In this document: positions 16,818 through 25,402 of the stretch, piece by piece
How the letters are laid out: each line of letters starts with the position of its first letter
How positions within the stretch are numbered: the first letter of the stretch is position 1
Assembly: GCF_025753795.1 (NCBI RefSeq)
Contig: NZ_JAOWPS010000001.1
Coordinates: 806,001 to 870,000 of the forward strand
Length of the DNA stretch: 64,000 nt
DNA from: Mesorhizobium sp. YC-39
GTDB taxonomy: Bacteria > Pseudomonadota > Alphaproteobacteria > Rhizobiales > Rhizobiaceae
Direction: 5' to 3'
The notes under the pieces: model-generated
Told to the model about the DNA's origin: nothing
Databases searched by the model: none
What the model saw: only the letters and a program-made list of their open reading frames with translations
Program-made: the position numbers and the translations under genes

Positions 16818-18161
16818 TCATTCGACATAACCAACCTCAGAAGGGCTCGCCGGCTGCGACAGCCAGCCGCCGCTGAACCCGGCCTTGCGCAGGCCTAGAC
16901 GGATAGGAGGGCTCGATCGCATCAGATCCCAGATCAGGCGCGAGCGGTGGTTTTCGATCATCAGCACGACGATGCCCTGATCCAACCCGTAGTGTCCTTC
17001 CGACACCCAGCCGCTCGGCCCGAAGCCTCGCCGGTTCGCCAGAGTCGGATTGAAGCCGCTCGGCATCCTGAATTTGCCGGTCACCTCGGGGTGGCGTTCT
17101 GTGAGATGCCGCAGCGCCGGCAGGCAGATTTCCGGCGCGAAGGGCAGCGATGCGAGACAGGACCACGGCGCGATCGTCCCGTCGTCCGGGCCGAAGGGCG
17201 CGCCACGCGCCGCGTAGGCGGAAAATCTGCGCGGCCGCCGCTCGATCTGCGCACGGAAGTTGCCGGGTCCATCACCCGCCGAAAGACCCCACAGCCCGTC
17301 GCCATAGCCGCCGAAGCCATGGGGGTTTTGCCGCGCATAGTCGCGGTGAATGTAGGTCGCGCGGCGGCTGTTTTCGAAATAGTCCGAGCCCTTCTCGCGC
17401 ATGAACACATCCCGGATACCATTGAAGTCGATCCAGGCATGCGAGAACTGGTGCATGAACAGCGGCCCGCCATAGAGCACGTCGTGGCCGTAGATGTTCT
17501 CCCACTGATATGTCGCCGTCCAGGCGGCATAGCTGTCGTCCGAGGCCGGTCTGTCCGGTGAGGCCATCGCCAGGACATAGAGGATCGTCGCTTCGTTGTA
17601 GCCCTCCCAGTCAGAGTACAGAAAGCCACTCTTCGGCTTCCAGCCTTGCCGCAAGGTTGGACGGCGGCCTTGCGCCCAACGCCAGTCGACACGCCGGTAG
17701 AGCACGTCCGCCAGTTCGCGGATTTCGACCTCGTCTTCGCTGTCGCCCTGGAAATAAGCCCCGGCCACCAGCACGCCGGCCATCAGCAGTGCCGTGTCCA
17801 CCATCGATAATTCGCAGCGCCAGGCACGCAGGCCGGTTCGCATGTCGAGGAAGTGATAGTAGAAACCCTTGTGGCCGGTGACATCGTCGCCATTGCCTTG
17901 CCGGCTGTTCCAGAAGAAACGCAGTGCGGCAAGCGTCAGCTTCGAGGCGGCATCGCGTGTCACCCAGCCGCGCTCGACCCCGACCGGATAGCAGGACAGC
18001 GCGAAGCCGATTACAGCGATGCTTGCCGGCCAATTTGGCCGCGACGTGTCGGCGACCAGCCCGTTCTCCGGATTAACGGTTTCCAGGAAATAGTCGAAGG
18101 CTGCGCGCTGGAAGCGGTCGAGCAGGTCCTCATCGGGCAGGGAAGATTCAACGTCAGGCAA
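16818..18161 (-). CDS. Glucoamylase-like family protein (PF10091 type)
   Basis: About 447 residues match the glucoamylase-like/cyclic-glucan-associated family with an (alpha/alpha) barrel: LLDRFQRAAFDYFLETVNPENGLVADT at the start, then GFYYHFLDMRTGLRAW, SMVDTALLMAGVL, SGFLYSDWEGYNEATILYVLAM, GGPLFMHQFSHAWIDF and GHYGLDQGIVVLMIENHRS. No signal peptide is seen, so a cytosolic role on a beta-glucan or disaccharide is possible. The open frame runs into the SDR gene, and that upstream part reads as an SDR shadow. The best start I see is TTG 18161 with GGAG about 10 bp upstream, giving the usual family length. It lies 59 bp after the SDR on the same strand. Confidence 0.8.
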   Translation of the reverse strand: MPDVESSLPDEDLLDRFQRAAFDYFLETVNPENGLVADTSRPNWPASIAVIGFALSCYPVGVERGWVTRDAASKLTLAALRFFWNSRQGNGDDVTGHKGFYYHFLDMRTGLRAWRCELSMVDTALLMAGVLVAGAYFQGDSEDEVEIRELADVLYRRVDWRWAQGRRPTLRQGWKPKSGFLYSDWEGYNEATILYVLAMASPDRPASDDSYAAWTATYQWENIYGHDVLYGGPLFMHQFSHAWIDFNGIRDVFMREKGSDYFENSRRATYIHRDYARQNPHGFGGYGDGLWGLSAGDGPGNFRAQIERRPRRFSAYAARGAPFGPDDGTIAPWSCLASLPFAPEICLPALRHLTERHPEVTGKFRMPSGFNPTLANRRGFGPSGWVSEGHYGLDQGIVVLMIENHRSRLIWDLMRSSPPIRLGLRKAGFSGGWLSQPASPSEVGYVE

Positions 18162-18220
18162 ATGAAGAGGACTCCGGTCGGGCAGCGCAGAGCCTATCGG
18201 CAGGTCGCGTCCAGTCTGCC

Positions 18221-18973
18221 TCAATAGGTGGCCCGGCCGCCGGAAACGTCGAAGACGGCAGCGGTCGTGAACGAGCATTCCTCGGAAGCGATCCATGAGA
18301 TCAGCGCCGCCACCTCCTCGACCTCGCCAAAGCGCGCCATCGGTATTTTCGACAGCATGAAGTCGATGTGCTGCTGGCTCATCTGCTGGAAGATCGCCGT
18401 GCGCACGGCGGCCGGCGTGACGCAGTTCACCGTCACCTTGGTCTTGGCCAGTTCCTTGCCGAGCGACTTGGTCATGCCGATCACCGCCGCCTTCGATGTG
18501 CTGTAGGCCGATGCGTTGGGATTTCCCTCCTTGCCGGCGATCGAGGCGATGTTGACGATCCTGCCGTAATTGCGTTCCAGCATGTGCGGAACCAGCGCCC
18601 TGTTGCAGTAGAAGACGCCGTTGATGTTGATGTCGACGACCCGGCGCCAATCGTCGGTGGAATACTCCCACATCGTCATGTTCGGTCCGGTGATGGCGGC
18701 GCTGGTGACCAGGATATCGATCGCCCCAAGTGTTTCGATCGTCTGCCGGGCAGCGCCTTCGACCGCTGCGGGATCGGCGACGTCGACCGTCACGCCGTGC
18801 AAGCTCGCAACGACAGTGGTGGCGCGCTCGATCTGGGCGGGGTCGCGATCCCAGATCGAAACGCGCCCGCCCTCGTCAACGATCCTTCGCGCCACGGCGA
18901 GACCGATGCCGGAGGCGCCGCCGGTGATCACGGCCGAGCGTCCGGCAAACCGTCCCGTGAAACTCATCGGCAT
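18221..18973 (-). CDS. Short-chain dehydrogenase/reductase
   Basis: This classical 250-residue SDR has TGGASGIG at residues 17-24 for NAD(P) binding, the active-site Ser144 in NIASIAGKEG, and Tyr157/Lys161 in YSTSK. The conserved NNAG motif is replaced by TSAAITG, a tolerated variant. An acidic residue after the second strand (IWDRDP) favours NAD over NADP. It is transcribed with the glucoamylase-like gene downstream, which suggests sugar oxidation. The substrate is not determinable from sequence. Confidence 0.9.
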   Translation of the reverse strand: MPMSFTGRFAGRSAVITGGASGIGLAVARRIVDEGGRVSIWDRDPAQIERATTVVASLHGVTVDVADPAAVEGAARQTIETLGAIDILVTSAAITGPNMTMWEYSTDDWRRVVDININGVFYCNRALVPHMLERNYGRIVNIASIAGKEGNPNASAYSTSKAAVIGMTKSLGKELAKTKVTVNCVTPAAVRTAIFQQMSQQHIDFMLSKIPMARFGEVEEVAALISWIASEECSFTTAAVFDVSGGRATY

Positions 18974-19153
18974 GTGATCTTCCTTGCTGTCTCTTGTCCG
19001 GGAGGCGCCGGCCGGCCGCCATCGGCGGCGAATGTGAAGTCAACAGCGGGCAAGTGCAAGCTGGGATCTGGAGCCCCGAACGGGTTCAGTGGGCCACGAA
19101 GGGCGATTGAAGGTGTCGCACACGGGTCAAAGCGACTCCCATGCGTGTTGAGT

Positions 19154-20083
19154 TCAGACGTTCTTGATCGATTGCCAATGGCTCAGCTGCTCCGCGATCA
19201 ATTCCACGCGCCGTTGATTGTCGCGTCCGTCCAGGATGCTCAGATCGTCCGGATCGGCGCGCAAGTAGACACCGGAGGTGCGCGCGTTCAGTTTTGGCTG
19301 TGTGTCGGCTCGCGTGATGAAGTACCCGGACGCGCGATCGGCGGACTCCAGCCGGATCTCTCCTGTCCCGTACAACTGCGACGCGTTCACGTCCAAGGGC
19401 CGTTCTCCATTCCAAAAGTAGAAGACGCCGGAAGGCTCCTTTCTCTCCTTCACCGCTTCGCTCCAGTATCGGGCCGACAGACTGCCATTCTCCTGCCACG
19501 AGCGACCGGTCACCTCCAGCGCACCATCGCCGTCTCTCGATATACGCAGGAGACTCACGGCGGATGGTTCTTTTGCGGTTCGCTCCGAAAGAGAAAATTG
19601 CCACCAAAGGCCCTCTATGCGGGCGATACGACCTTCATTCTCGATCGCGTTGCGCAGCTTTTGGTTGATCGCCCTCATTTCCGCGCCGGTCGTCGCTTCG
19701 CCATACCTTACGGAGGTGAGGCCGAGCAGATCGCTTGGAAGCTTGGAGCCATTGGCATGGAGGATGAACGTCCGGCGCATTCCAAGGACGCCGCCGAAAA
19801 GGCCGGCCTCGAAAACCACATTGTCTCGCGGAGAAGCTTGAGCCGATGCCGCGGCAGACGATGCCGGCTGGCTCACACTGGTCCAGTCATCCTGAGCGAA
19901 CACAAAAGCGGCGAAGTCGACTTCACGCGTAAGCTCGAGGAGGCGCCCCAGTGTGGTCGTCCCGGGATTGAAGGATGTCGTCCAGGGCTCCACATTCGCA
20001 ATGTCCTCGAGGCCGCGCGTCAGCGCCTGCAGCAGTTTCTTCTGCTTTCCTGAAGAACCCAGGAAGATTCGAGGTTTGTCCAT
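19154..20083 (-). CDS. TIR-like nucleotide-binding/NADase domain protein with beta-rich C-terminus
   Basis: The 309-residue product begins with a TIR-like domain of the family found in CBASS/Pycsar effectors and related predicted nucleotide-binding proteins (PF10137): PRIFLGSSGKQKKLL at residues 4-18, VEPWTTSFNPGTTTLGRLLE, DFAAFVFAQDD and RDNVVFEAGLFGGVLG, with Glu92 as candidate catalytic residue. From about residue 150 a beta-strand-rich domain with many aromatic residues follows (GLWWQFS, GRSWQENGSLSARYWSEAV, GVFYFW). I cannot name this part; it may be a sensor. ATG 20083 has GGAGGG 5 bp upstream; the longer frame has no such site. No cyclase or other defence gene is adjacent, so an antiphage role is inference. 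Confidence 0.75.
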   Translation of the reverse strand: MDKPRIFLGSSGKQKKLLQALTRGLEDIANVEPWTTSFNPGTTTLGRLLELTREVDFAAFVFAQDDWTSVSQPASSAAASAQASPRDNVVFEAGLFGGVLGMRRTFILHANGSKLPSDLLGLTSVRYGEATTGAEMRAINQKLRNAIENEGRIARIEGLWWQFSLSERTAKEPSAVSLLRISRDGDGALEVTGRSWQENGSLSARYWSEAVKERKEPSGVFYFWNGERPLDVNASQLYGTGEIRLESADRASGYFITRADTQPKLNARTSGVYLRADPDDLSILDGRDNQRRVELIAEQLSHWQSIKNV

Positions 20084-20238
20084 CATTTCCCTCCAGCTTG
20101 GGTGACCAGCGTCTGCCAACTGTTTCTCTTTTCCGTCCCTTGTTGGCAAGCCCGCGTCTGGTCGCCAGTGCCGGTCGATCGGCACGATGCTGGACCAAAA
20201 ACAGTCTTTTGGGTGACAGACTGCGGAGGTTGGGTTAT

Positions 20239-20253
20239 ATTGCACTGCACAAT
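20239..20253. promoter_or_regulatory. EPS/lasso motif site before exoQ
   Basis: ATTGCACTGCACAAT is a near-palindrome that matches the motif found before exoY, exoL, exoT-like, exoP, exoZ and the lasso precursor. It lies 78 bp before ATG 20331 of exoQ (45 bp before an alternative GTG at 20298) and about 155 bp before the divergent TIR gene. Confidence 0.55.
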
Positions 20254-20330
20254 GGAAATGCCCTAAGGGGCGCGGCGGCGAATCGGCGCTGAATTGCGTG
20301 GAGTTGCATGATCGGGAATCCGCTACCGAG

Positions 20331-21608
20331 ATGAAGATTCCAAAATCTCTGTTGATCGACCCGGAGAAGAACTCGGTCTACGGCGCTTTTGCCGTTGCCG
20401 TTTCCATCTGGGCGTTTTCCTATTCCACCATTTTTGGCCCGATCCTGATCCTGGCCTATTACGCGGTCTGGCTGCCTCTTATCCTGGTGGATTATCGGCG
20501 GGTGCTGCGAGGCTTATCCAGTGCCTGGCTTCCGCTGATTTTTGCCTTCTACATCTGTTTCTCGGTGTTCTGGTCGGATGCCCCCGGCATCACGGTGAGG
20601 ACCGCGGTCCAGTATTGTTCCCATATTGCCTGCGCCTACATCGCCGCGCGCACCGTCAGCGTTCGGACATTGACGATCGGCGCCTTGATCGGGATTTTTT
20701 TCGCCCTGCTCTATTCGCTCGCGGTCGGCGGTTATTCCTATGACGGGCTCGACGGAACATACAATTTCGTCGGCGCGTTCAGCTCCAAGAACCAGCTCGG
20801 CTTTGTCGCGTCGCTCGGCATCTACTTTTGCGTTGTCTATCTGGTCTTTCTCAGACGCGGCCGGCTGAGCCTGTTACTGACGGTGCCGGTCGTCTTTCTG
20901 TCAACCTATCTGCTGGTCGCTGCACATTCGGCCACCTCGACGGCCTCGATACCGGCGGTTCTCGCTCTGGTGGCCTTGCTTACCATGTCCAAGACGCTTT
21001 CGCTCCGCTATCGACGGGTGATTTTCCTGGTCGGCGCATGCGGACTGGTCACGGCCGCGCTGGTTGCCGTCAATGCGGGACTTCTGGATTTCGTCCTTGG
21101 CCTCTTTGGCAAGGATTCCACGCTCACCGGACGGACCTATCTATGGCAACAGGGTTGGGAAGCGGCGCAGCGATCACCGATCCTCGGCGTCGGCTATGCG
21201 GCCTATTGGGTGCAGGGTTTTGCCGAGGCCGAGCGGCTCTGGAACGAATTCTACATCACCACCCGCAGCGGCTTCCACTTCCACAACACCTATATCGAAG
21301 CCCTCGTCGAGCTTGGTTATGTCGGGGCGACGCTGATTTCGCTGATCATCCTACGCACGCTGTGGGGCCACATATCGGCATTGATATTCAGGACATGGCA
21401 GGCCGAGTCGGTGATTCTTGCTGGCGTGATGGTGCTTTTGGTCATCCGGTCCTTCGTCGAGATCGATACCTTCAACCCCTACATCACGGGCTCTTTCCTC
21501 CTCTATTACAGCTACTTCAAGCTGCTTAGGGTGCCTTTCGCCCGTCCCCGGTGGACTGCGGCCAACCTCGCGGAACCAGAAACCGCAGGGGCTAAGATCA
21601 GGCCCTAA
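20331..21608 (+). CDS. exoQ: ExoQ-like exopolysaccharide polymerase (Wzy/O-antigen ligase family)
   Basis: This 425-residue protein with 10-12 predicted membrane helices has the periplasmic loop of Wzy/ligase proteins: LTGRTYLWQQGWEAAQRSPILGVGY, then HFHNTYIEALVELGYVG. In Sinorhizobium ExoQ is needed to polymerise succinoglycan repeat units in the inner membrane. Its neighbours exoF, exoY and exoX complete the exoXYFQ set, although exoQ is inverted relative to that order and a methyltransferase gene lies between. I use ATG 20331 (MKIPKSLL). A GTG at 20298 would put the upstream motif at the same distance as in other exo genes, so the start is not settled. Confidence 0.85.
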   Translation: MKIPKSLLIDPEKNSVYGAFAVAVSIWAFSYSTIFGPILILAYYAVWLPLILVDYRRVLRGLSSAWLPLIFAFYICFSVFWSDAPGITVRTAVQYCSHIACAYIAARTVSVRTLTIGALIGIFFALLYSLAVGGYSYDGLDGTYNFVGAFSSKNQLGFVASLGIYFCVVYLVFLRRGRLSLLLTVPVVFLSTYLLVAAHSATSTASIPAVLALVALLTMSKTLSLRYRRVIFLVGACGLVTAALVAVNAGLLDFVLGLFGKDSTLTGRTYLWQQGWEAAQRSPILGVGYAAYWVQGFAEAERLWNEFYITTRSGFHFHNTYIEALVELGYVGATLISLIILRTLWGHISALIFRTWQAESVILAGVMVLLVIRSFVEIDTFNPYITGSFLLYYSYFKLLRVPFARPRWTAANLAEPETAGAKIRP

Positions 21609-22356
21609 GGGTTAGGAGCGCATACCATGCGAACCGCTTCACAAAGGGAAGCGTCAGAACGACTGAATCGACAGCTTTGCCAACTGTGTAGACGGTCTCC
21701 GAGATGCTTCGCGGCATCAGCGCGCTTCCTACGGAGCACAGGCCGAAATATTTCACCTGGACATTGCTGAAATAGCGGCGAGCCAACGCAAAGTCTGAAG
21801 TTAACAAAGGATGTTCATCAGCGGTGCGGATGAGTGGTGTTCGCCTTCTATAGGCATTCAGGAGAGGATTGTGTCCCATCGGCTCGTAGAATGACGCCAC
21901 GCCGTTCGGCTTCAAGACACGGACCACCTCGGAAAAACACCGATCCAGGTCCAGGTGATGGATGATCCCGCGTCCATACACCAGGTCGAACTTGTTGTCC
22001 TCGAAGGACATGGCTTCCGCATTCATCGCCAGGAATGTAGCGTTCGTGCTTCCCAGCTTACTCGCCCGTTCGTTCGCCTTGTTTACTGCTACGTCCGAAA
22101 TATCGATCCCCGCCAGAGATCGGCAAAGACCAGGCAGATGCAGGGAATGCAGGGACCACCCGCCATCGGAACAACCATACTCGAGCACGTCCGCCTTTTT
22201 CGAAAGGCGTTTTATTTCCTCGTCTTGACGTTCAGCACCGTGGCGAATTGTTCGATACCACTTGTCCAGACTTCCTCTTGGATCCTCCTCCTGACCAAAT
22301 CTGAGATTGTGGAATTCTCTTTCTCGATCGACGATTGCGTCCCTTTCACTGTGCAT
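21598..22356 (-). CDS. Class I SAM-dependent methyltransferase
   Basis: A 252-residue methyltransferase with motif I VLEYGCSDGGWSLHS, acidic motif GIDISDVAV, MNAEAMSFEDNKFDLVYGRGIIHHL and the post-motif EVVRVLKPNGVASFYEP. The C-terminal part (MGHNPLLNAYRRRTP...) is typical of methyltransferases in polysaccharide clusters. It may methylate a sugar or acyl substituent of the repeat unit. ATG 22356 is preceded by GAGGGG 9 bp upstream; an in-frame ATG 45 bp earlier lacks such a site. Its end overlaps the convergent exoQ by 11 bp. Confidence 0.85.
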   Translation of the reverse strand: MHSERDAIVDREREFHNLRFGQEEDPRGSLDKWYRTIRHGAERQDEEIKRLSKKADVLEYGCSDGGWSLHSLHLPGLCRSLAGIDISDVAVNKANERASKLGSTNATFLAMNAEAMSFEDNKFDLVYGRGIIHHLDLDRCFSEVVRVLKPNGVASFYEPMGHNPLLNAYRRRTPLIRTADEHPLLTSDFALARRYFSNVQVKYFGLCSVGSALMPRSISETVYTVGKAVDSVVLTLPFVKRFAWYALLTLRA

Positions 22357-22447
22357 GACAAAGTTCCCCTCGGATTCGAGTTGCAAACTAAAGCACGACA
22401 TCTCCTTGCAGCGTAATTACTCCTCTGTTCGACGCCGGTCGAAAAAC

Positions 22448-23674
22448 CTATTGAACAGCCAAGGGCGCCAGCTTGACCTTGATCACGTCTCCGGGCAGCA
22501 CCGGCGTGTCTTCGCCGGCGGTGATTTCGCTGGTCTTGCCGTCGACCACCCGAACCAGGGCAAACGTCAGCGCCGGCTCTTCGTTGGTGCCATTCATTTG
22601 GGCGCTGGGGTTTCCCGACACGGCCTCCAACATCAAGCTTTTTTGCATGTTCAGCTTGAGCATTGCCTGGTTCAGATCGGCTTCCGTCTGCTGCCGGTCG
22701 GCGGCCAGGCCCGCATTCTGGGTGTTTTCAAGATCGATGGCGTCCTGGGTGGCCTTGCTGATCGACTGCCTGGCGGTGAGGATGGCAGTATCATAGTCCA
22801 GGATCTGGCCTTCCAGGTCGGCGATCGTCTGTTGTGAATTCAAGAGCCGCGTGTTGACGACCAGGCCCTTTTGCGCCAGCGAGCCGATGCCATTCAGCTG
22901 TTCCTTTGCCAGGTCGACCTGGCGCTGCTGGTTGACGATCTTCTTCTGCAGTGATTCGATCTCGCTCTGCAGCAGCGCCTTCAGATCGTCGAGCGCCTGC
23001 AGTCGCAGCTTGAGCTTTTTCTGGTCGGCCGTCAGGATCGCCATCTCGTCGGCAACGATGCTGGGAAGCTTTGGATCGTCGGCCACTTCCTTCGGTGCTT
23101 CGAATGACGGCTTGTCCGCCAGTTCCGCTTCGATGCGCGCGCGCTTGACGATCAGCCGGACCCGTTGGTCGTCAAGAACATCGAAATCGCCCTTGGCATT
23201 GATCAGGTCGCGGTCATAGCGCTGTCCATCCCCGCCCCGCCGGATTCCACCGGCGATGCTCATCGCCCGCAGCACGGTCAGGCCGGGCACGTAAGGATAT
23301 TGGCCAGGGGTCTCGACTTGCCCGGAGATGTAGAACGGCCTGTACTGCGCCATTTCGACGGAGGCTTCCGGCCGGTCCGCCAGAGCGAGCTTGCGCTGGA
23401 GCGCCTCGCCGATCGCGGCTGCGATCTCGGCCGTGGTCTTGCCGGATGCTGGCATTTCGCCGACGAACGGCACCGACAATGTTCCGGCGGGACCGACCGT
23501 GTATTCTCCATTGACGGCCGACCAGTCGCGAAACGTGCCCTCGACGGTCTGCCATTCGGCGACGCGGACGGTTAGCTTGTCCTGCGATCCGAGACGGTAC
23601 TCGTCGGCTGCGGCAAATTGGGGGACGGCAAGCACCAGCGCGAGGCAAGTGGTCACAAGCCGTATCCGCCGCAT
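22448..23674 (-). CDS. exoF: ExoF-like polysaccharide export protein
   Basis: About 408 residues of a periplasmic polysaccharide-export protein (Wza/ExoF class). After a signal peptide (RRIRLVTTCLALVLAVPQFA) come the export domain EYRLGSQDKLTVRVAEW and a SLBB-like segment QYRPFYISGQVETPGQYPYVPGLTVLRAMSIAGG. A long coiled coil follows at about residues 190-350, then a C-terminal beta segment (LPGDVIKVK). It should help pass succinoglycan-type polymer through the periplasm and outer membrane. ATG 23674 gives a classical signal peptide; a TTG at 23725 adds 17 residues. Confidence 0.88.
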   Translation of the reverse strand: MRRIRLVTTCLALVLAVPQFAAADEYRLGSQDKLTVRVAEWQTVEGTFRDWSAVNGEYTVGPAGTLSVPFVGEMPASGKTTAEIAAAIGEALQRKLALADRPEASVEMAQYRPFYISGQVETPGQYPYVPGLTVLRAMSIAGGIRRGGDGQRYDRDLINAKGDFDVLDDQRVRLIVKRARIEAELADKPSFEAPKEVADDPKLPSIVADEMAILTADQKKLKLRLQALDDLKALLQSEIESLQKKIVNQQRQVDLAKEQLNGIGSLAQKGLVVNTRLLNSQQTIADLEGQILDYDTAILTARQSISKATQDAIDLENTQNAGLAADRQQTEADLNQAMLKLNMQKSLMLEAVSGNPSAQMNGTNEEPALTFALVRVVDGKTSEITAGEDTPVLPGDVIKVKLAPLAVQ

Positions 23675-23816
23675 GCGATTCGCAAGAATGCCGGCGCGGG
23701 AGATCTCGAAGATGTTTGTTTTCAACTGAACGTTTTCCGATCCGCTTTGGCCCCGCCCATTGAGTTTGCTGCAGAATGCTTGCCGTCTAGACAGGCTCGC
23801 CCGATGCGGGACCCTG

Positions 23817-24494
23817 TCAGTAGCAACCTCGCGACATCCAGACCGCAGGAACGGTCTTGATGATGATGCGAATGTCCTCGAACAGCGACCAGTTCTCTAC
23901 ATAGTGGCGGTCGAAGGCGACACGGCTGTCATAGGAAACATCGTTGCGCCCGCTGACTTGCCACAGCCCGGTCAGACCGGGGCGCGATTTCAGATAGTAG
24001 ACAGCCGAATTGCCATAGATCTCCAATTCGTCACGCACCACTGGGCGCGGCCCGACAAGGCTCATCTCCCCCTGCAGGATGTTGATGATTTGCGGCAGTT
24101 CATCGAGGCTGAGCTTCCTCAGCACGGCGCCGACACGCGTCACACGGGGATCGTCCTTCAGCTTGCGGGTCGCTATCCATTCGGCCTTGGCGTCCGGGTT
24201 AGCTGCAAGATGTGCGGCCAGCACCCGTTCGCCGTCCTGAACCATCGTGCGGAACTTGAGGCACGGGAAAATCCGTCCTCCCCGGCCGATTCGGCTGTGA
24301 CCGTAAAAAATCGGTCCGCCGTCGGAAAATTTGACGAGCAACGCGACCATCAAAAATAATGGGCTGAGAGCAATCAACCCAATCAGAGAACCGGCGATAT
24401 CGAAGCTGCGCTTGATGAGACCGCCGATTGGTGGCGGAAAATCGATGCCAGCCTCCGAAAAATCCACATTGGCCGGCTTGGCAATGTCCCTCAT
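23817..24494 (-). CDS. exoY: ExoY, undecaprenyl-phosphate sugar-phosphate transferase
   Basis: This 225-residue initiating transferase adds the first sugar phosphate (galactose in Sinorhizobium succinoglycan) to undecaprenyl phosphate at the inner membrane. The single N-terminal helix ([29 protein letters not shown], near 28-53) is followed by the bacterial sugar transferase signature: [42 protein letters not shown] and [15 protein letters not shown] site of the EPS motif is 54 bp upstream. It opposes exoX across a 604-bp spacer, as in the classic exoX-exoY arrangement. Confidence 0.95.
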   Translation of the reverse strand: MRDIAKPANVDFSEAGIDFPPPIGGLIKRSFDIAGSLIGLIALSPLFLMVALLVKFSDGGPIFYGHSRIGRGGRIFPCLKFRTMVQDGERVLAAHLAANPDAKAEWIATRKLKDDPRVTRVGAVLRKLSLDELPQIINILQGEMSLVGPRPVVRDELEIYGNSAVYYLKSRPGLTGLWQVSGRNDVSYDSRVAFDRHYVENWSLFEDIRIIIKTVPAVWMSRGCY

Positions 24495-25098
24495 GCTTTA
24501 GTCTCCATACGTGGAACGGATGGTTCGGTGCACGATACCAAAAAAATGGTGCAGCGCAACACACAATTTCCCGCCGGCCTGAAATAGTCGCGTCATGAAT
24601 TGACTAAATAATAAACTGATCCTGCACAAAATTTGCCCTTTATGGCATGCGTGTGACATAATATGGGCAACTTTGAAAAATCTAGTGCTTTTTTGGGACC
24701 GATTTCGGGCGAATGGCTCTTTATGCGGCAGTTGTGAGCATCAGCGCGCTCTAGAGACGCAAAATATAGATGGATTTTAACGTAAAATACTAATCAATAT
24801 TGTAGATCTTACTGAAGGGAGTCCATATCCGGTCGCTGGCGTTGATGCCGATGTGTGCATCGCAGCATGGCAGAGTCGATCTGGTCAGCTCATTCAAATT
24901 TATTTGTGGTTGGCCTTGCCGGCTATTGCACGCCCCAATAGAATTGCAATTGGTTTCTGTCGGAGTATGGACAGTTTGGGAAAGGCCGGAAGCAACCGGC
25001 CGAAAAGCGGGCGATTTGATAAGCTCGCATGGCGAAGGGAGGCTCGGGGTGGGTCAATCATCGATTTATGCCCGAGCAGATTTGACAGGCTGTGGGGT
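24495..25098. promoter_or_regulatory. Long AT-rich spacer between exoY and exoX
   Basis: These 604 bp hold no credible gene. The exoY-proximal 300 bp are strongly AT-rich (for example TGACTAAATAATAAACTGATC near 24601 and repeated AAAATA tracts near 24760-24800), suitable for binding of AT-preferring regulators such as MucR. A weaker copy of the EPS motif (TGCATCGCAGCAT, 24856-24868) lies in the exoX half. An open frame runs through the exoX half but looks like leader sequence. Confidence 0.5.
24548..24561. promoter_or_regulatory. EPS/lasso motif site before exoY
   Basis: Read on the exoY strand the site is TGTTGCGCTGCACC, 54 bp before the exoY ATG. It matches the motif TTGCAnTGCAGCAA at most positions, and the distance agrees with other exo sites. 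Confidence 0.5.
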
Positions 25099-25371
25099 AT
25101 GTCATTACCAAAATTCATCGTCGGCATGATTTTCGCCCTGGCGATCGTGGTCGCTTGGTCTTACTTGGGTGGTGCCTCGTTCAGCACGACGCTTTTTCGT
25201 GTCATCGGCTGCGCCATTGTCATTCAACTGGGCTATTTTCTGCTGGTCTTCATCATGATTGCCAGAAACGCCCCGACGCCGGCCGACAAGATTCGCGACG
25301 CCGAACGAAAGCTCAGTTCGGCCGAAGCGGCCGATGGCGAGAAGTTCAGCGCCAGGCGAAGCCTGCGCTGA
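25099..25371 (+). CDS. exoX: ExoX/SyrA-family exopolysaccharide production repressor
   Basis: The 90-residue inner-membrane protein starts MSLPKFIVGMIFALAIVVAW and has two hydrophobic helices (about residues 5-27 and 33-55) and a charged tail. This is the pattern of ExoX/Psi-type proteins, which lower exopolysaccharide synthesis, apparently by acting on ExoY. The gene faces away from exoY as in Sinorhizobium. I choose ATG 25099 with GGGG just upstream; the open frame extends 246 bp upstream, but that part does not look coding. It converges with the lasso transporter gene, 31 bp between stops. Confidence 0.8.
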   Translation: MSLPKFIVGMIFALAIVVAWSYLGGASFSTTLFRVIGCAIVIQLGYFLLVFIMIARNAPTPADKIRDAERKLSSAEAADGEKFSARRSLR

Positions 25372-25402
25372 CTTCGCGTCAGTTCGCGATGTTGACAGGA
25401 CC

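Noticed and set aside
18368..20053. 561-codon plus-strand open frame
   Set aside because: Antisense to the SDR and TIR genes and across their spacer; shadow.
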